NCBI GenBank assembly: GCA_046728075.1 | Contig: JBKPDV010000072.1 | Location: forward strand, 1 to 22,739 | DNA length: 22,739 nucleotides | Source: JBKPDV01 sp046728075 | GTDB lineage: Bacteria > Acidobacteriota > Thermoanaerobaculia > UBA5066 > Gp7-AA6 | Direction of reading: 5' to 3' | Shown here: positions 14,410 through 21,847 of the stretch, piece by piece | Position numbering within the stretch: position 1 is the stretch's first letter | Layout: every line of letters starts with the position of its first letter | The notes under the pieces: model-generated | What the model was told of the DNA's origin: nothing | Databases searched by the model: none | The model's input: the letters and a program-made list of their open reading frames with translations, nothing else | Made by a program: the position numbers and the translations under genes

Positions 14410-16050
14410 ATGGAAAAGAGGTTAATTCTTGCGGCCGCGCTCTCTTTGGGGGTGCTGCTGCTCTGGGAATGGCTGGTGGTGCCGCGCACGGCGCAGCGTC
14501 CCCGCCTAACGCCGAGCCCGGCGACCGCTGTTTCCCCTCTCACCTCGACGGCCCTGTCCGCAACGCCGGCGGCCACGGCGCCGGCCGCCACGGCGCGGGC
14601 TCTTCCACCGGCGGTCTCCGCGCGAGCGCCGGAAACGACAACGCTTGCGAACTCGTCCATCCGCGTCCGATTGAGCAATCGCGGAGGCGTGATCGAGTCT
14701 CTCGTGCTCCTGAAGCACACCGACGATGAAGGCAAACCGCTGGAGATGGTCCGCCAGCTGCCCCCGCCTGCTCCCCGGCCTCTTTCTCTGGAATTTCCCT
14801 CGGATCCGGCGGCCACGAGCCTCGCGGCTTCGGCCCTATACAATATAGAAATTGTGTCCTCTCGGGCGGTGCGGATGCGTTACGCCGACGACCGTCTCGC
14901 CGTCACCAAGGAGTTCCGGGTCGGAGACGGGTATCTCTGCGATCTCCAGGTTTCCGTCGTCGGCCCTGCCTACAGGCTCTCGGCGGGCGCCGGGCTGCGC
15001 AACCCGACCGATCAGGAGCTCGCCAACCGTTACGTCATGCCTGCGATCGCAATCGTTCGAACGCCCGGGGGGTTCGAGCGTCCGCCCTCCGCGAAGCTCG
15101 ACAAGCCCAAGACCTGGCCGCTCGCGGATCGGGGCTTTGCCGGGATCGAAGACAATTACTTCCTCGCCGCCCTGATCCCGCAGGGTCCTTCCACTGCCGA
15201 GGTGGCGCCGGTGCCGACAAAAGACCCGACGGGCAAGCCGGCCATAGCACCGGCGGTCGCGATCTCCGGGTCGGGACAGCTCCTCGCGCGCGCGTATTTC
15301 GGGCCCAAGGACGTCGAGATCTTGGAGAGCCTGAACCTGGGTCTGGAAAAGACCGTCGATTTCGGCTGGTACGGCATTCTCGCGCGGCCACTGCTCTGGC
15401 TCGTCAAGCGCGCCTATACCTGGTTTGGCAATTACGGCGTCGCCATCCTCGTCGTGACGCTTCTCATCCGCGCGCTTCTCTTCCCATTGACCTACAAAAG
15501 CTACGCCTCGATGAAGAAGATGCAGAAGCTCGCGCCGAAGATGAACGCGATTCGGGACAAATACAAGAAGGCGCGGACCGATCCGGCCTCCCGGCAAAAG
15601 ATGAACGAAGAGCTGATGCGCCTCTACCAGACCGAGGGGTACAACCCGATGAGCGGCTGCCTTCCGGTCGTCCTGCAGCTGCCGATCTTAGTCGCCTTCT
15701 ACAACGTTCTCCGCTTCGCGGTCGAGCTGCGCCATGCCCCCTTTGCGCTCTGGATTCGCGATCTTTCCGCGGTCGACCACACGTACGTGCTGCTCATCCT
15801 GATGATCGTGTCCATGTACGTGCAGCAGGCGATGACTCCAACCACAGCGGACCCGACTCAGAAGAAGATCTTCATGGCGATGCCCCTGGTGTGGGGCATC
15901 TTTTTCAAAGACATGCCCTCGGGGCTCGTGCTCTACTGGCTCTTCTCCAACATGCTCACGATCCTTCAACAGGTGATCATCAACCGCATGGGGGACAAGG
16001 AAGAGCCGACGGCGGGTAAGCCGGTTCGAGCGCGCAGCGCGAGGGCTTGA
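14410..16050 (+). CDS. yidC: YidC membrane protein insertase
   Basis: YidC inserts and folds inner-membrane proteins, alone or with SecYEG. The 546-residue protein has an N-terminal membrane anchor (about 4-24), a Pro/Ala/Thr-rich linker (about 25-75), a periplasmic P1 domain (about 80-330) and the five-helix core. Core helices include about 341-362 with the essential groove arginine Arg354 (LLIRALLFPL), 416-440, 458-475 and two between 488 and 525. The P1 domain marks a Gram-negative-type YidC. There is a short basic C-terminal tail. Start ATG 14410 lies 7 nt after yidD with no clear Shine-Dalgarno, so coupling is likely. An AT-rich island occurs at 14839-14855. Confidence 0.97.
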   Translation: MEKRLILAAALSLGVLLLWEWLVVPRTAQRPRLTPSPATAVSPLTSTALSATPAATAPAATARALPPAVSARAPETTTLANSSIRVRLSNRGGVIESLVLLKHTDDEGKPLEMVRQLPPPAPRPLSLEFPSDPAATSLAASALYNIEIVSSRAVRMRYADDRLAVTKEFRVGDGYLCDLQVSVVGPAYRLSAGAGLRNPTDQELANRYVMPAIAIVRTPGGFERPPSAKLDKPKTWPLADRGFAGIEDNYFLAALIPQGPSTAEVAPVPTKDPTGKPAIAPAVAISGSGQLLARAYFGPKDVEILESLNLGLEKTVDFGWYGILARPLLWLVKRAYTWFGNYGVAILVVTLLIRALLFPLTYKSYASMKKMQKLAPKMNAIRDKYKKARTDPASRQKMNEELMRLYQTEGYNPMSGCLPVVLQLPILVAFYNVLRFAVELRHAPFALWIRDLSAVDHTYVLLILMIVSMYVQQAMTPTTADPTQKKIFMAMPLVWGIFFKDMPSGLVLYWLFSNMLTILQQVIINRMGDKEEPTAGKPVRARSARA

Positions 16051-16090
16051 TGCGGGATGCTTAACGGTTGACGGGAGCAAGGAAGGTCTA

Positions 16091-16945
16091 ATGAGGTACG
16101 AAGGAAAATCAGAATCCGACGCCGCGGACGCGGCCGCGCGGGCACTCGGCCAGCCGGTCTCGGCGATTCATTATCGGATTGTGAGGGACGAGCGCTCTTT
16201 CTGGGGCGGGCGCGTTGTGGAAATCGAGGTGGAAGAAGAGGTCGCCGGTCGACAGTCGGGGCGAGAAGTCGACAGTCGACAGTCGACAGTCGACAGGCCC
16301 GAAAACGAAGGCTCGGAGTTTGAGCCGTATCGGCCGCCCATCGCTGAGCGAACCTCGCGGCCGATCAGCAGTCCCGCGTCGAGAGGCGAAAGTGGAGAGA
16401 CTGGAGCCGAGGACCAAGGCTCTCGGTTTGAACTCTCTCGGGTGCCGGGCGCCGAGCGCCCGCCGCAGCCGAAAGCCCCGGAGGGCGCGACGGACGAGGA
16501 AGCCTGGAGCATGGTCGAAGCGACCCTGACGGAGCTGCTGTCGGCGGCGGGTTTTTTAGTCGAGCTCAAGCGCCGAGAGGGAGCGGAGATGCTCTTCGAG
16601 CTCATCGGAGACGACGTCGAGCCCCTGCTCGCTAACAAGGGAGAAGGGTTGAGCGGCCTGGAAGTGCTGACCGGGCGCATCGCGGGAAAGCGGCTCGCCC
16701 GGCCCGTTTACCCGAGGCTGGATGCCGAAGGCTTCCGCGCCCACCAGCGCGAATCTTTGGAAGAACTCGCCCGTCGCAGCGCCGACGAGGCCAAACGGAC
16801 GCGGCGGCCACAGCTGCTGCCGCCGCTGCCTCCCGGTGAAAGGCGGCTCGTGCACCTGGCGCTTGCGCAGGACCCGGACGTCGAAACCGAGAGCGAGGGG
16901 GAGGGGTTCTTGAAGCGAGTCGCGGTGAGGCCAAAAGCGAGTTAA
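16091..16945 (+). CDS. jag: Jag / KhpB-type RNA-binding protein (Jag_N, KH, R3H)
   Basis: Jag (KhpB) proteins bind RNA and sit next to yidC in most bacteria. The 284-residue protein has a Jag_N domain at about 1-50 (SFWGGRVVEIEVEEE), a long low-complexity linker (about 52-137), a KH-like domain (about 138-208) and an R3H domain at about 225-284. The R3H core is RRLVH (Arg251, His255) followed by TESEGEGFLKRVAV. The KH loop reads ANKG (181-184) where the family usually has GKRG. The start ATG 16091 follows AAGGAAGG, a good ribosome-binding site. Part of the linker (residues about 53-69) is encoded by a 7-bp tandem array. Confidence 0.92.
   Translation: MRYEGKSESDAADAAARALGQPVSAIHYRIVRDERSFWGGRVVEIEVEEEVAGRQSGREVDSRQSTVDRPENEGSEFEPYRPPIAERTSRPISSPASRGESGETGAEDQGSRFELSRVPGAERPPQPKAPEGATDEEAWSMVEATLTELLSAAGFLVELKRREGAEMLFELIGDDVEPLLANKGEGLSGLEVLTGRIAGKRLARPVYPRLDAEGFRAHQRESLEELARRSADEAKRTRRPQLLPPLPPGERRLVHLALAQDPDVETESEGEGFLKRVAVRPKAS
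16248..16297 (+). repeat. In-gene 7-bp tandem array (AGTCGAC) in the jag linker
   Basis: Four perfect AGTCGAC units lie at 16267-16294, followed by AGG, with an outlying copy fragment GTCGACAGTCG at 16248-16258. Each unit contains the palindrome GTCGAC, so the array is nearly self-complementary. The unit differs by a base or two from the arrays either side of mnmE. Seven is not a multiple of three, so the peptide changes along the array, but the frame stays open. Confidence 0.9.
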
Positions 16946-16946
16946 G

Positions 16947-17026
16947 AGTCGATAGTCGATAGTCGGTAGTCGGTAGTGAGGGGAAGCCTTTCTTCCCTAT
17001 CGACTACCGACTACTGACCACTGACT
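16947..17026. repeat. Inverted pair of 7-bp tandem arrays, jag-mnmE gap
   Basis: The left arm at 16947-16974 is four heptamers of type AGTCGRT, starting 1 nt after the jag stop. The right arm at 16999-17026 is four heptamers of type AYYGACY; the first, ATCGACT, is the reverse complement of AGTCGAT. The spacer is 24 nt. The right arm ends 7 nt before the mnmE ATG. Confidence 0.9.
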
Positions 17027-17033
17027 GTTTTCC

Positions 17034-18392
17034 ATGCGCCCCCGCACGGACTCTTTCCTCGACACCATCGCGGCGCTCGCCACTCCGGTCGGCCGCTCGG
17101 CGCTCGCTCTCCTGCGGATGTCGGGACCGGAGACGCGGCGGATCCTCGAGTCGGTGGCGCCCGAGCTGGCCCGAGAGCTGACGGCGCGGTGTCCGCGGCT
17201 CGTGTCTTTTGTCGACAACACAGGCGAGGTCATCGATCGGGGGCTTGCGACGTTCTTCCCCGGGCCCGCTTCCTCCACGGGTGAAGATGTCGGCGAGCTC
17301 TCGGTCCACGGCAGCCCGGTGGTCGTCCAGCGGCTCCTCTCGCTCCTCTGCGCCGCGGGCGCGCGCCTCGCGCAGCCAGGAGAATTCACGCAGCGCGCCT
17401 ACCTCTCCGGCAAGATCGATCTCGTCGAGGCGGAGGCCACGCGAGATCTGATCGAGGCGCGCACGTCCGCAGCCGCCCGGGCGTCGGCCCGCCGGCTCGA
17501 GGGGCGCCTGTCGCTGCGCCTCGCCCAGGTTCGGGAGGATCTGCTCTGCGCGGCCGCGCAGCTGGCCGCGACGATCGACTTTTCCGAAGATGTGGGAACC
17601 GAGGTCCCCGCGCAGGCCCTTTCCAGCCTCGCGCGAGCGCAGAACGACCTCGCCCGACTGGCGCGAACCTACGAAACCGGCCGGCTCCTTTCGTCCGGCT
17701 GCCGGGTGGCCCTTCTGGGCAGTCCCAACGTCGGAAAGTCCACGCTCTTCAACGCGATCGTGGGCAGCGCCCGCGCGATCGTCACCGAGGTCCCCGGCAC
17801 GACGCGCGACACGCTCGAGGCCGCGATCGATCTCGGCGGGGTCCCCGTCACGGTCGTGGACACGGCCGGTCTGCGCGAGACGGTGGACCGGGTCGAGAAG
17901 ATCGGTGTGGAGAGAGCACGCGAGGCGGGGGAGTCTGCCGACGCCGTCGTCTACGTGTTCGACGCCGCCGCCGGATGGACAGCCGAGGACGAGGCGGCCG
18001 TTGGCGCGCTTACGGAAAGACCGGTCCTCGTCGTCGCGAACAAGATCGACCGGCTTGCGCCGGGAGGCAAGCCCGAACGCGGGCTCCCCCTCTGCGGGCT
18101 GAAACCGCAGGCGGCCGTCGAGCTGCGGCGCGCGCTCGAGCAGACGGTGGCCTCCCGAGTCGCAACGGAAGAATCCTCGGAAATCCTGGGGTCGCTTCGA
18201 CAGAAGGATCTGGTCGACCGCGCAGGCGGCGCCGCCGCGTCCGCCCTCGAATCGATCGCGCGCAGGGACTCTCCCGAGTACACCGCGACCCACGTCCACG
18301 CCGCCATCGACGCGCTGGCGGACTTGGTCGGCGAGACGACGAGTGAGGAGGTTCTGCAGCGGATCTTTGCGACCTTCTGTATAGGTAAGTGA
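17034..18392 (+). CDS. mnmE: MnmE, tRNA U34 modification GTPase
   Basis: MnmE works with MnmG to add the (carboxymethyl)aminomethyl group at C5 of wobble uridine. The 452-residue protein has the N-terminal formyl-THF-binding domain, a helical domain interrupted by the G domain, and the C-terminal FCIGK motif with Cys449. G-domain motifs are G1 GSPNVGKST (229-237), G2 TTRD, G3 DTAGLR and G4 NKID. The start ATG 17034 gives the family N-terminus (DTIAALATPVGRSALALLRMSG). No Shine-Dalgarno is present; instead the right arm of a heptamer array lies immediately upstream. Directly after its stop the next array begins. Confidence 0.98.
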   Translation: MRPRTDSFLDTIAALATPVGRSALALLRMSGPETRRILESVAPELARELTARCPRLVSFVDNTGEVIDRGLATFFPGPASSTGEDVGELSVHGSPVVVQRLLSLLCAAGARLAQPGEFTQRAYLSGKIDLVEAEATRDLIEARTSAAARASARRLEGRLSLRLAQVREDLLCAAAQLAATIDFSEDVGTEVPAQALSSLARAQNDLARLARTYETGRLLSSGCRVALLGSPNVGKSTLFNAIVGSARAIVTEVPGTTRDTLEAAIDLGGVPVTVVDTAGLRETVDRVEKIGVERAREAGESADAVVYVFDAAAGWTAEDEAAVGALTERPVLVVANKIDRLAPGGKPERGLPLCGLKPQAAVELRRALEQTVASRVATEESSEILGSLRQKDLVDRAGGAAASALESIARRDSPEYTATHVHAAIDALADLVGETTSEEVLQRIFATFCIGK

Positions 18393-18475
18393 AGTCGGTA
18401 GTCGGTAGTCGATAGTCGATAGGTAAGAATGTCTTGGGTCCTGGACTACCGACTACTGACTACCGACTACCGACT
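18393..18475. repeat. Inverted pair of 7-bp tandem arrays filling the mnmE-mnmG gap
   Basis: The left arm, 18393-18420, is four heptamers of type AGTCGRT and begins on the very base after the mnmE TGA. The right arm, 18448-18475, is four heptamers of type ACYGACT, preceded by a partial GGACT unit, and ends 3 nt before the mnmG ATG. The spacer is about 27 nt. Left units AGTCGGT and right units ACCGACT are exact reverse complements. Confidence 0.92.
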
Positions 18476-18478
18476 GCC

Positions 18479-20347
18479 ATGAAGTTCGAAGTACTGGTCA
18501 TCGGCGGCGGCCATGCCGGCATCGAGGCCGCCCATGCCGCGGCCCGCATGGGCCGTTCGACCGCGCTTCTGACGGCGGACCGCGGGTCCATCGGCCGCAT
18601 GTCCTGCAATCCCGCAATCGGAGGACTCGCCAAGGGCCAGCTCGTACGCGAGATCGACGCCCTCGGCGGCCTGATGGGAGCGCTCGCCGATCGCGCCGGC
18701 ATCCAGTTCAAGGTCCTGAACCGCTCGCGCGGACCGGCGGTCTGGGGCCCGCGGGCGCAGTGCGACAAGAGTCTCTACTCGCAGCTTGCGCGGGAAGCGC
18801 TCGAGGAGACGGAAAACCTGACGATCCTGGAGGGAATGGCGGAGGATTTTACAGACGACGGCCGTCGCGTGACCGGAATCGTGACGGGAGACGGCCGCCG
18901 CGTGGAGGCGCAAGCCGTCGTCGTCACGACGGGCACTTTTCTGCGCGGCCTGATGCATACGGGAGAGCGCCAGACCGAAGGCGGGCGTGTGGGCGAAGCG
19001 CCCGCGCGAGGCCTCTCCGCCGGGCTCGCCCGCCTGGGGCTCACTCTGGGACGCTTCAAGACGGGAACGCCTCCCCGGGTCGCCCGCGATAGCGTCGACT
19101 ACGAGGCCTGCCAGCCCCAGACCGGCGACGAGCCTCCCGTCCCCTTCTCCTTCCGCACCGGCCCGCTCGTCCTCGAGCAGGCCCTCTGCTGGCTGACGGC
19201 GACCAACGAGCGCGTGCACCGGCTCATCCGCGAAAACCTCGATCGAAGCCCGATGTACTCCGGGCAGATTCGCGGGATCGGCCCGCGGTACTGCCCTTCG
19301 GTCGAGGACAAGGTCGTGAAGTTCGCCGACAAGGAAAAACACACCCTGTTCCTGGAGCCCGAGGGGTGGAAGAGCGAGGAGATCTACATCAACGGGTTGT
19401 CGACTTCCCTGCCCGAAGACGTCCAGCGCGCGATCCTGGCCGAGATCCCGGGGCTCTCGCATGCCCGCATGATTCGCCCCGGCTACGCGGTCGAGTACGA
19501 CTTCTCTTTTCCCGACCAGCTCTCGATGACCCTCGAGACGCTGACGGTTCCCCGGCTCTTTCTCGCCGGGCAGATCAACGGAACCTCGGGCTACGAGGAG
19601 GCGGCGGCGCAGGGGCTGTGGGCGGGAATCAACGCCGGGCTGGCAGCGCGCGGCGAGGAGCCCTTCCTCCTCGATCGCTCGCAAGCCTACGCGGCCGTGA
19701 TGATCGACGACCTGACACGGCTCGGCCTCGAAGAGCCCTACCGTCTCTTCACGTCCCGGGCCGAGTACCGCTTGCTCTTAGGCGTCGACACGGTGCTGCC
19801 GCGGCTGCTTCCCCACGGACGGCGCCTCGGGCTCATCACGGAGGCGGAGTACGCGCAAGCGATGCGAAGCGAAGAGCGGCTGCTCCGCGCGGAGGCGGAG
19901 CTTTCGAAGCGGACCCTCCTGCCCAATCGAGAGACCCGCGAAGATTTGCTGGACCGGCTCGGCATTCTGCTGGAAAATCCGACTACAATATATAAATTGT
20001 TACAGCGCCAGGATCTGGACGTCTTCCGCCTGGAGTCGCTCGCTCCCGACGTGCTCTCTTGCCTCACGCGCGAGGAAAAGAGCGTGCTCGAGAACCGTGT
20101 TCGGTACGAGGGGTACATCCGCCGCGAGCGGGAGCGGCTCGAACGGTGGAAGCCGCTGGAGACGCGACGCATCCCGGAAGGATTCGATTACGCCGCGCTC
20201 TCGGGCCTGTCGCACGAGGTCGTCGAGAAGTGCAGCCGGCGGCGGCCCCGGACACTGGGCGAAGCCAGCCGGATCCCCGGCGTGACCCCGGCGGCCGTGG
20301 CGATAATCTCTGCCCATGTTGCCCGAGGGGGAAGCCTCCCAGCCTGA
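18479..20347 (+). CDS. mnmG: MnmG (GidA), FAD-dependent partner of MnmE
   Basis: MnmG is the FAD/NADH enzyme that with MnmE modifies tRNA wobble uridine. The 622-residue protein begins MKFEVLVIGGGHAGIEAA, the dinucleotide-binding motif (Gly9-Gly11, Gly14), followed by CNPAIGGLAKGQLVREIDALGG and RGPAVWGPRAQCDK, all family signatures. The C-terminal helical domain carries YEGYIRRE and IPGVTPAAVAI. I choose ATG 18479; an upstream in-frame ATG at 18434 lies inside the heptamer array spacer and would add 15 repeat-encoded residues. No Shine-Dalgarno is seen. Its end overlaps rsmG by 32 nt. An AT-rich motif lies at 19984-20000. Confidence 0.98.
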   Translation: MKFEVLVIGGGHAGIEAAHAAARMGRSTALLTADRGSIGRMSCNPAIGGLAKGQLVREIDALGGLMGALADRAGIQFKVLNRSRGPAVWGPRAQCDKSLYSQLAREALEETENLTILEGMAEDFTDDGRRVTGIVTGDGRRVEAQAVVVTTGTFLRGLMHTGERQTEGGRVGEAPARGLSAGLARLGLTLGRFKTGTPPRVARDSVDYEACQPQTGDEPPVPFSFRTGPLVLEQALCWLTATNERVHRLIRENLDRSPMYSGQIRGIGPRYCPSVEDKVVKFADKEKHTLFLEPEGWKSEEIYINGLSTSLPEDVQRAILAEIPGLSHARMIRPGYAVEYDFSFPDQLSMTLETLTVPRLFLAGQINGTSGYEEAAAQGLWAGINAGLAARGEEPFLLDRSQAYAAVMIDDLTRLGLEEPYRLFTSRAEYRLLLGVDTVLPRLLPHGRRLGLITEAEYAQAMRSEERLLRAEAELSKRTLLPNRETREDLLDRLGILLENPTTIYKLLQRQDLDVFRLESLAPDVLSCLTREEKSVLENRVRYEGYIRRERERLERWKPLETRRIPEGFDYAALSGLSHEVVEKCSRRRPRTLGEASRIPGVTPAAVAIISAHVARGGSLPA

Positions 20348-20984
20348 AGAGTTTCGCGAGATCCTGAAGACGCGCGCCCCCGTCTTCGATCTCGCCCTTG
20401 TCGAACCCGCGGCGGAGAAGCTTTCCCGGTTCCTGGCGGAGCTCGATGTCGCCCGACGCCGGACGAACCTGACCGGTCCGCTCTCGACGCAGGAGCTGGT
20501 CGATCACGCTCTGGAATCGGCGCTGGGGGAGAAACTCGTTCCTCAACGAGCGGAATTGATCGATATCGGTTCGGGAGCCGGATTCCCCGCGATTCCGATC
20601 GCGATCGTTCGGCCGGACATCTCCGTGACTCCTGTCGAACCTCGGCGCCGGAGACTCGAGTTCTTGAAGGCTGTTTCCAAGCAGGTCGGAATCGACAATG
20701 TCTTCGCCCATGAGACGAGCGTCACGAACCTCGTCAGAGGCGCGGCCGACGTCGCAACGGCACGGGCCGTCGGGCGGATCGATGAAGTTCTGGGCGAAGC
20801 CCCCTTCTTGAAACAGGGAGGTCTGTTTCTGGTTTGGACGACACGGGGGACTTCCGGCGGGCTCGCGCGCCGCCTGGCGCGCCATTTCACGCCCGACAGT
20901 CACCTGGCGGTTCCGGAGAGCCGGCACAAGGTCATCGTCGCATTTCGCAAGAACGTTCCACGTGGAACAGAGGAGGAGGATTGA
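20316..20984 (+). CDS. rsmG: RsmG (GidB), 16S rRNA G527 N7-methyltransferase
   Basis: RsmG methylates N7 of G527 in 16S rRNA; its loss is known to give low-level streptomycin resistance. The 222-residue protein shows the family's NLTG motif (around 50), the SAM-binding loop LIDIGSGAGFP (81-91) and the following EPRRRRLEFLKAV helix. The start ATG 20316 lies inside mnmG, a 32-nt overlap that implies coupling. The last codons contain the parS palindrome, and the heptamer array upstream of parA begins over its stop codon, so this 3' end is doing several jobs at once. Confidence 0.95.
   Translation: MLPEGEASQPEEFREILKTRAPVFDLALVEPAAEKLSRFLAELDVARRRTNLTGPLSTQELVDHALESALGEKLVPQRAELIDIGSGAGFPAIPIAIVRPDISVTPVEPRRRRLEFLKAVSKQVGIDNVFAHETSVTNLVRGAADVATARAVGRIDEVLGEAPFLKQGGLFLVWTTRGTSGGLARRLARHFTPDSHLAVPESRHKVIVAFRKNVPRGTEEED
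20954..20969. promoter_or_regulatory. parS centromere site
   Basis: GTTCCACGTGGAAC (20955-20968) is a perfect 14-bp palindrome with the CACGTG core, matching the bacterial parS consensus TGTTNCACGTGNAACA except for its first outer base. It lies within the final rsmG codons, about 110 bp upstream of parA, and should be loaded by the ParB encoded here. Confidence 0.88.
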
Positions 20985-21071
20985 GGAAGGAAGGTTGAAG
21001 ATTGGAGGACGGCTCCGCTTAGAATCTGCTGCCGTCGCCCGATCGATACTCTTCCATCGTCAATCATCAAG
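20977..21071. repeat. Inverted pair of degenerate 7-bp tandem arrays, rsmG-parA gap
   Basis: The left arm at 20977-21011 is five heptamers of type ARGRTTG (AGGATTG, AAGGTTG, AAGATTG and two more divergent ones). The right arm at about 21051-21071 has units such as CGTCAAT and CATCAAG, whose reverse complements resemble the left units. The spacer is about 40 nt. The left arm covers the rsmG stop; the right arm ends 5 nt before the parA ATG. This is the most degenerate two-arm member of the set. Confidence 0.65.
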
Positions 21072-21076
21072 TCTTC

Positions 21077-21847
21077 ATGGGCCGCGTCATCGCCATCGCC
21101 AACCAGAAAGGGGGCGTGGGAAAGACCACGACCGCGATCAACCTCGCCGCTTCTCTGGCTGCGCTGGATCGGCGCATCCTGTTGATCGATCTGGACGCAC
21201 AGGCCAACGCGACGTCGGGGCTCGGCTTTCCCCGCGAAGACCAGGGCCCGCGCTCCTACGACGTTCTCCTCGCCGGGAGCGCCGATGGCGCGGTCCGGGA
21301 GACAGCCTTTCCAAACCTTTCGCTGCTTCCCTCCGGGCGCGACCTGGTCGGCGCGGAGATCGAGCTCGTCGACAAGACGGGTCGCGAGGCGCGGCTGAGG
21401 CAGGCGATCGAGCCGTTGCGCGAAGACTTTGAGTTCCTCTTCATCGACTCCCCTCCCTCGCTTTCTCTCTTGACCATCAATGCTTTGACCGCGGCCGACG
21501 CCGTTCTCGTCCCCATCCAGACCGAGTACTTTGCCCTGGAAGGCGTCACCGAGCTCTTGGAGACCGTCGAGCGCGTGCGCGGGAGCTTCAACCCGTCCCT
21601 CGAGATAGAGGGGATCGTCTTGACGATGTTCGACGAGCGAACTAACCTCGCGCGACAGGTCACCGACGACATTCGGCAGCACTTCGGAGACAGCGTTTTC
21701 AAAACAGTGATTCCGCGCAACGTCCGACTGGGGGAGGCTCCCTCCTTCGGCAAGCCCGTGCTCGCCTACGACGTCAAATCCAGGGGGGCGGAGGCCTATC
21801 TGGCCCTGGCCCGGGAGTTCCTGAAACGCGACGGAGCGCGACGGTGA
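21077..21847 (+). CDS. parA: ParA (Soj), chromosome-partitioning ATPase
   Basis: ParA is the MinD-type ATPase that moves ParB-parS complexes and can act on DnaA. The 256-residue protein has the deviant Walker A KGGVGKTT (11-18), a switch motif DLDAQANAT, Walker B FLFIDSPPSLS and the family's late LGEAPSFGKPV segment. Length and absence of an N-terminal DNA-binding domain mark the chromosomal (type Ia Soj-like) form. The start ATG 21077 directly follows a heptamer arm, with no Shine-Dalgarno. Its stop overlaps the parB GTG by 4 nt. Confidence 0.97.
   Translation: MGRVIAIANQKGGVGKTTTAINLAASLAALDRRILLIDLDAQANATSGLGFPREDQGPRSYDVLLAGSADGAVRETAFPNLSLLPSGRDLVGAEIELVDKTGREARLRQAIEPLREDFEFLFIDSPPSLSLLTINALTAADAVLVPIQTEYFALEGVTELLETVERVRGSFNPSLEIEGIVLTMFDERTNLARQVTDDIRQHFGDSVFKTVIPRNVRLGEAPSFGKPVLAYDVKSRGAEAYLALAREFLKRDGARR

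Noticed and set aside
16248..18475. Possible CRISPR array from the regular short repeats
   Set aside because: Units are 7 bp with no unique spacers, and no cas genes are present.
18434..18478. Upstream ATG 18434 for mnmG
   Set aside because: It would add 15 residues encoded by the heptamer arm; MnmG proteins begin at the MKFEVLVIGGG-type segment.
771..21076. Heptamer arrays as REP/BIME elements or miniature transposons
   Set aside because: No common core sequence, no target duplications and no transposase in the window; only the 7-bp architecture is shared.
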